From Actinomycetota bacterium (GTDB lineage: Bacteria; Actinomycetota; Actinomycetes; Nanopelagicales; Nanopelagicaceae), in NCBI GenBank assembly GCA_009698815.1, contig WLPJ01000004.1:62001-126000 (forward strand): a stretch of DNA of 64,000 nucleotides, written 5' to 3'. Positions 62,927 through 64,000 of the stretch are shown one piece after another (the first letter of the stretch is position 1; every line of letters starts with the position of its first letter). Below the pieces are notes generated by a model. It saw nothing but the letters and a program-made list of their open reading frames with translations, ran no database searches and was not told the origin of the DNA. The translations under genes were made by a program, and so were the position numbers.

Positions 62927-63601
62927 GTGTCTAGAGTGAACCGCGCCACGGCTGCGCAATCCCTGAGCGTCTCCCTGACAGTTGGAGCATATGGAGTTGC
63001 CTTTGGCGCCGCCTCGGTTGCTGCAGGATTTACTGTTTGGCAAAGTTGTTTGCTATCACTTCTTACATTTACTGGCGCTTCTCAATTTGCGGTAGTCGGT
63101 GTTCTTGGGGCAGGCGGTAGCGCGATCAGCGGCATTGCAACTGCAACTTTGCTGGGCGTTCGCAATACTTTATATGGACTTCGCATGGCGCCAGTTCTAA
63201 ATGTAAAAGGGCTGCGGCGTATTTTTGCCGCGCAATTAACTATCGATGAATCCACCGGTGTTGCTCTATCTCAAGAAAAAATTGGTTTGCGCGAGATGCG
63301 CCAAGGATTTTGGCTAACCGGTTTTGGCGTATTTATCTTCTGGAATATTTTCACCTTAGCTGGCGCTCTTGGTGCGCAGGCGATGGGTGATCCAGCAGCC
63401 TGGGGGCTAGATGCTGCGGTGCCGGCAGCATTTTTGGGATTGCTCTGGCCTAGGTTGATTAACAAGACTGATCGCCTTTTAGCAGTTGCCGCGTGCGCAC
63501 TAGCGCTAGCAATGACGCCGTATTTCGTCCCTGGTGTTCCGATTATTTCAACAGCGTTTTTAGCAGTCTTCTTCGGATTGCGAGCACGTGTATGGAAATA
63601 A
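62927..63601 (+). CDS. azlC: AzlC-family branched-chain amino acid exporter subunit
   Basis: SVSLTVGAYGVAFGAASVAAGFTVWQSCLLSLLTFTGASQFAVVGVL; GTG start. Confidence 0.9.
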   Translation: MSRVNRATAAQSLSVSLTVGAYGVAFGAASVAAGFTVWQSCLLSLLTFTGASQFAVVGVLGAGGSAISGIATATLLGVRNTLYGLRMAPVLNVKGLRRIFAAQLTIDESTGVALSQEKIGLREMRQGFWLTGFGVFIFWNIFTLAGALGAQAMGDPAAWGLDAAVPAAFLGLLWPRLINKTDRLLAVAACALALAMTPYFVPGVPIISTAFLAVFFGLRARVWK

Positions 63602-63915
63602 ATACAATTGATCCTTTTTGGCTGGCGGTAATTGGCACCAGCGTTCTGGCATTTATTCTTAAATATCTGGGTCATAACGTTCCGAAGAGTTGGCTTTCAA
63701 ATCCTCGAGCCTTGAAGATCAATTCATTGATCCCGATCGCGCTCTTAAGCGCCTTAGTTGCGGTGCAAACATTTACAAAAGATTCGATGCTAATTGCAGA
63801 TCAAAGGCTGGCCGGAGTCGGCGTGGCAGTTCTTGCGCTTATCTTGCGTGCGCCGTTTCCAGTTGTCGTCATATCAGCGGCAGCAACTTCAGCTGCTTTG
63901 TTCCATATCCAGTAA
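63592..63915 (+). CDS. azlD: AzlD-family branched-chain amino acid exporter subunit
   Basis: Manual start ATG at 63592 (MEINTIDPFWLAVIGTSVLAFILKYLGHNVP); overlaps azlC stop by 10 nt. Confidence 0.85.
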   Translation: MEINTIDPFWLAVIGTSVLAFILKYLGHNVPKSWLSNPRALKINSLIPIALLSALVAVQTFTKDSMLIADQRLAGVGVAVLALILRAPFPVVVISAAATSAALFHIQ

Positions 63916-63920
63916 GGAAA

Positions 63921-64000
63921 TTAAATTATATTTAGCGCTTGTAACTTTTCTTTTAGATCATTATCTGAAGGCTCAGTTAGATGGGTACCATCTGAAAAAA
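63921..64000 (-). CDS. C-terminal fragment of a gene continuing beyond the window
   Basis: Minus-strand reading ...FSDGTHLTEPSDNDLKEKLQALNII*; product not identifiable from this fragment. Confidence 0.5.
   Translation of the reverse strand, partial: FSDGTHLTEPSDNDLKEKLQALNII

Overview
The window is a compact, mostly syntenic actinobacterial chromosome segment. Low GC, short intergenic gaps and gene order suggest a freshwater Nanopelagicales/acI-like genome, but this is inferred and was not searched. It carries about 68 protein-coding genes. There are no convincing tRNA or rRNA genes, CRISPR arrays, transposases or phage genes. Housekeeping blocks include dxs-acnA; dut/hflX/dapF/miaA/miaB; trmD-rimM-KH-rpsP-ffh; glnD-glnB-amtB; ftsY-smc-rnc-rpmF; coaD-rsmD-recG; thiL, ddl-gpsA-plsC; hup; leuDC; recX-recA; clgR-like-cinA-pgsA-rimO; and ftsK-rnj-dapA-thyX. 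Four coding regions are missing from the supplied ORF track and were recovered by reading: partial dxs (open at the window edge), rpmF (57 aa), recX (no ATG/GTG/TTG start in frame) and a partial ORF at the 3' edge. The most interesting items are: (1) a gamma-glutamylation-type amine or amino-alcohol catabolic cluster at 14.0-22.0 kb; (2) a recA control region with a LexA box next to a RecA-NDp/PafBC-type promoter and a tandem hairpin repeat; (3) a recX that appears to use an AUU start overlapping the recA stop codon (TAATT); (4) GlnR-like tandem boxes upstream of amtB-glnB-glnD; (5) a secreted protein ending in a Cys/Lys-rich tail that may be a recurrent surface or sorting module.
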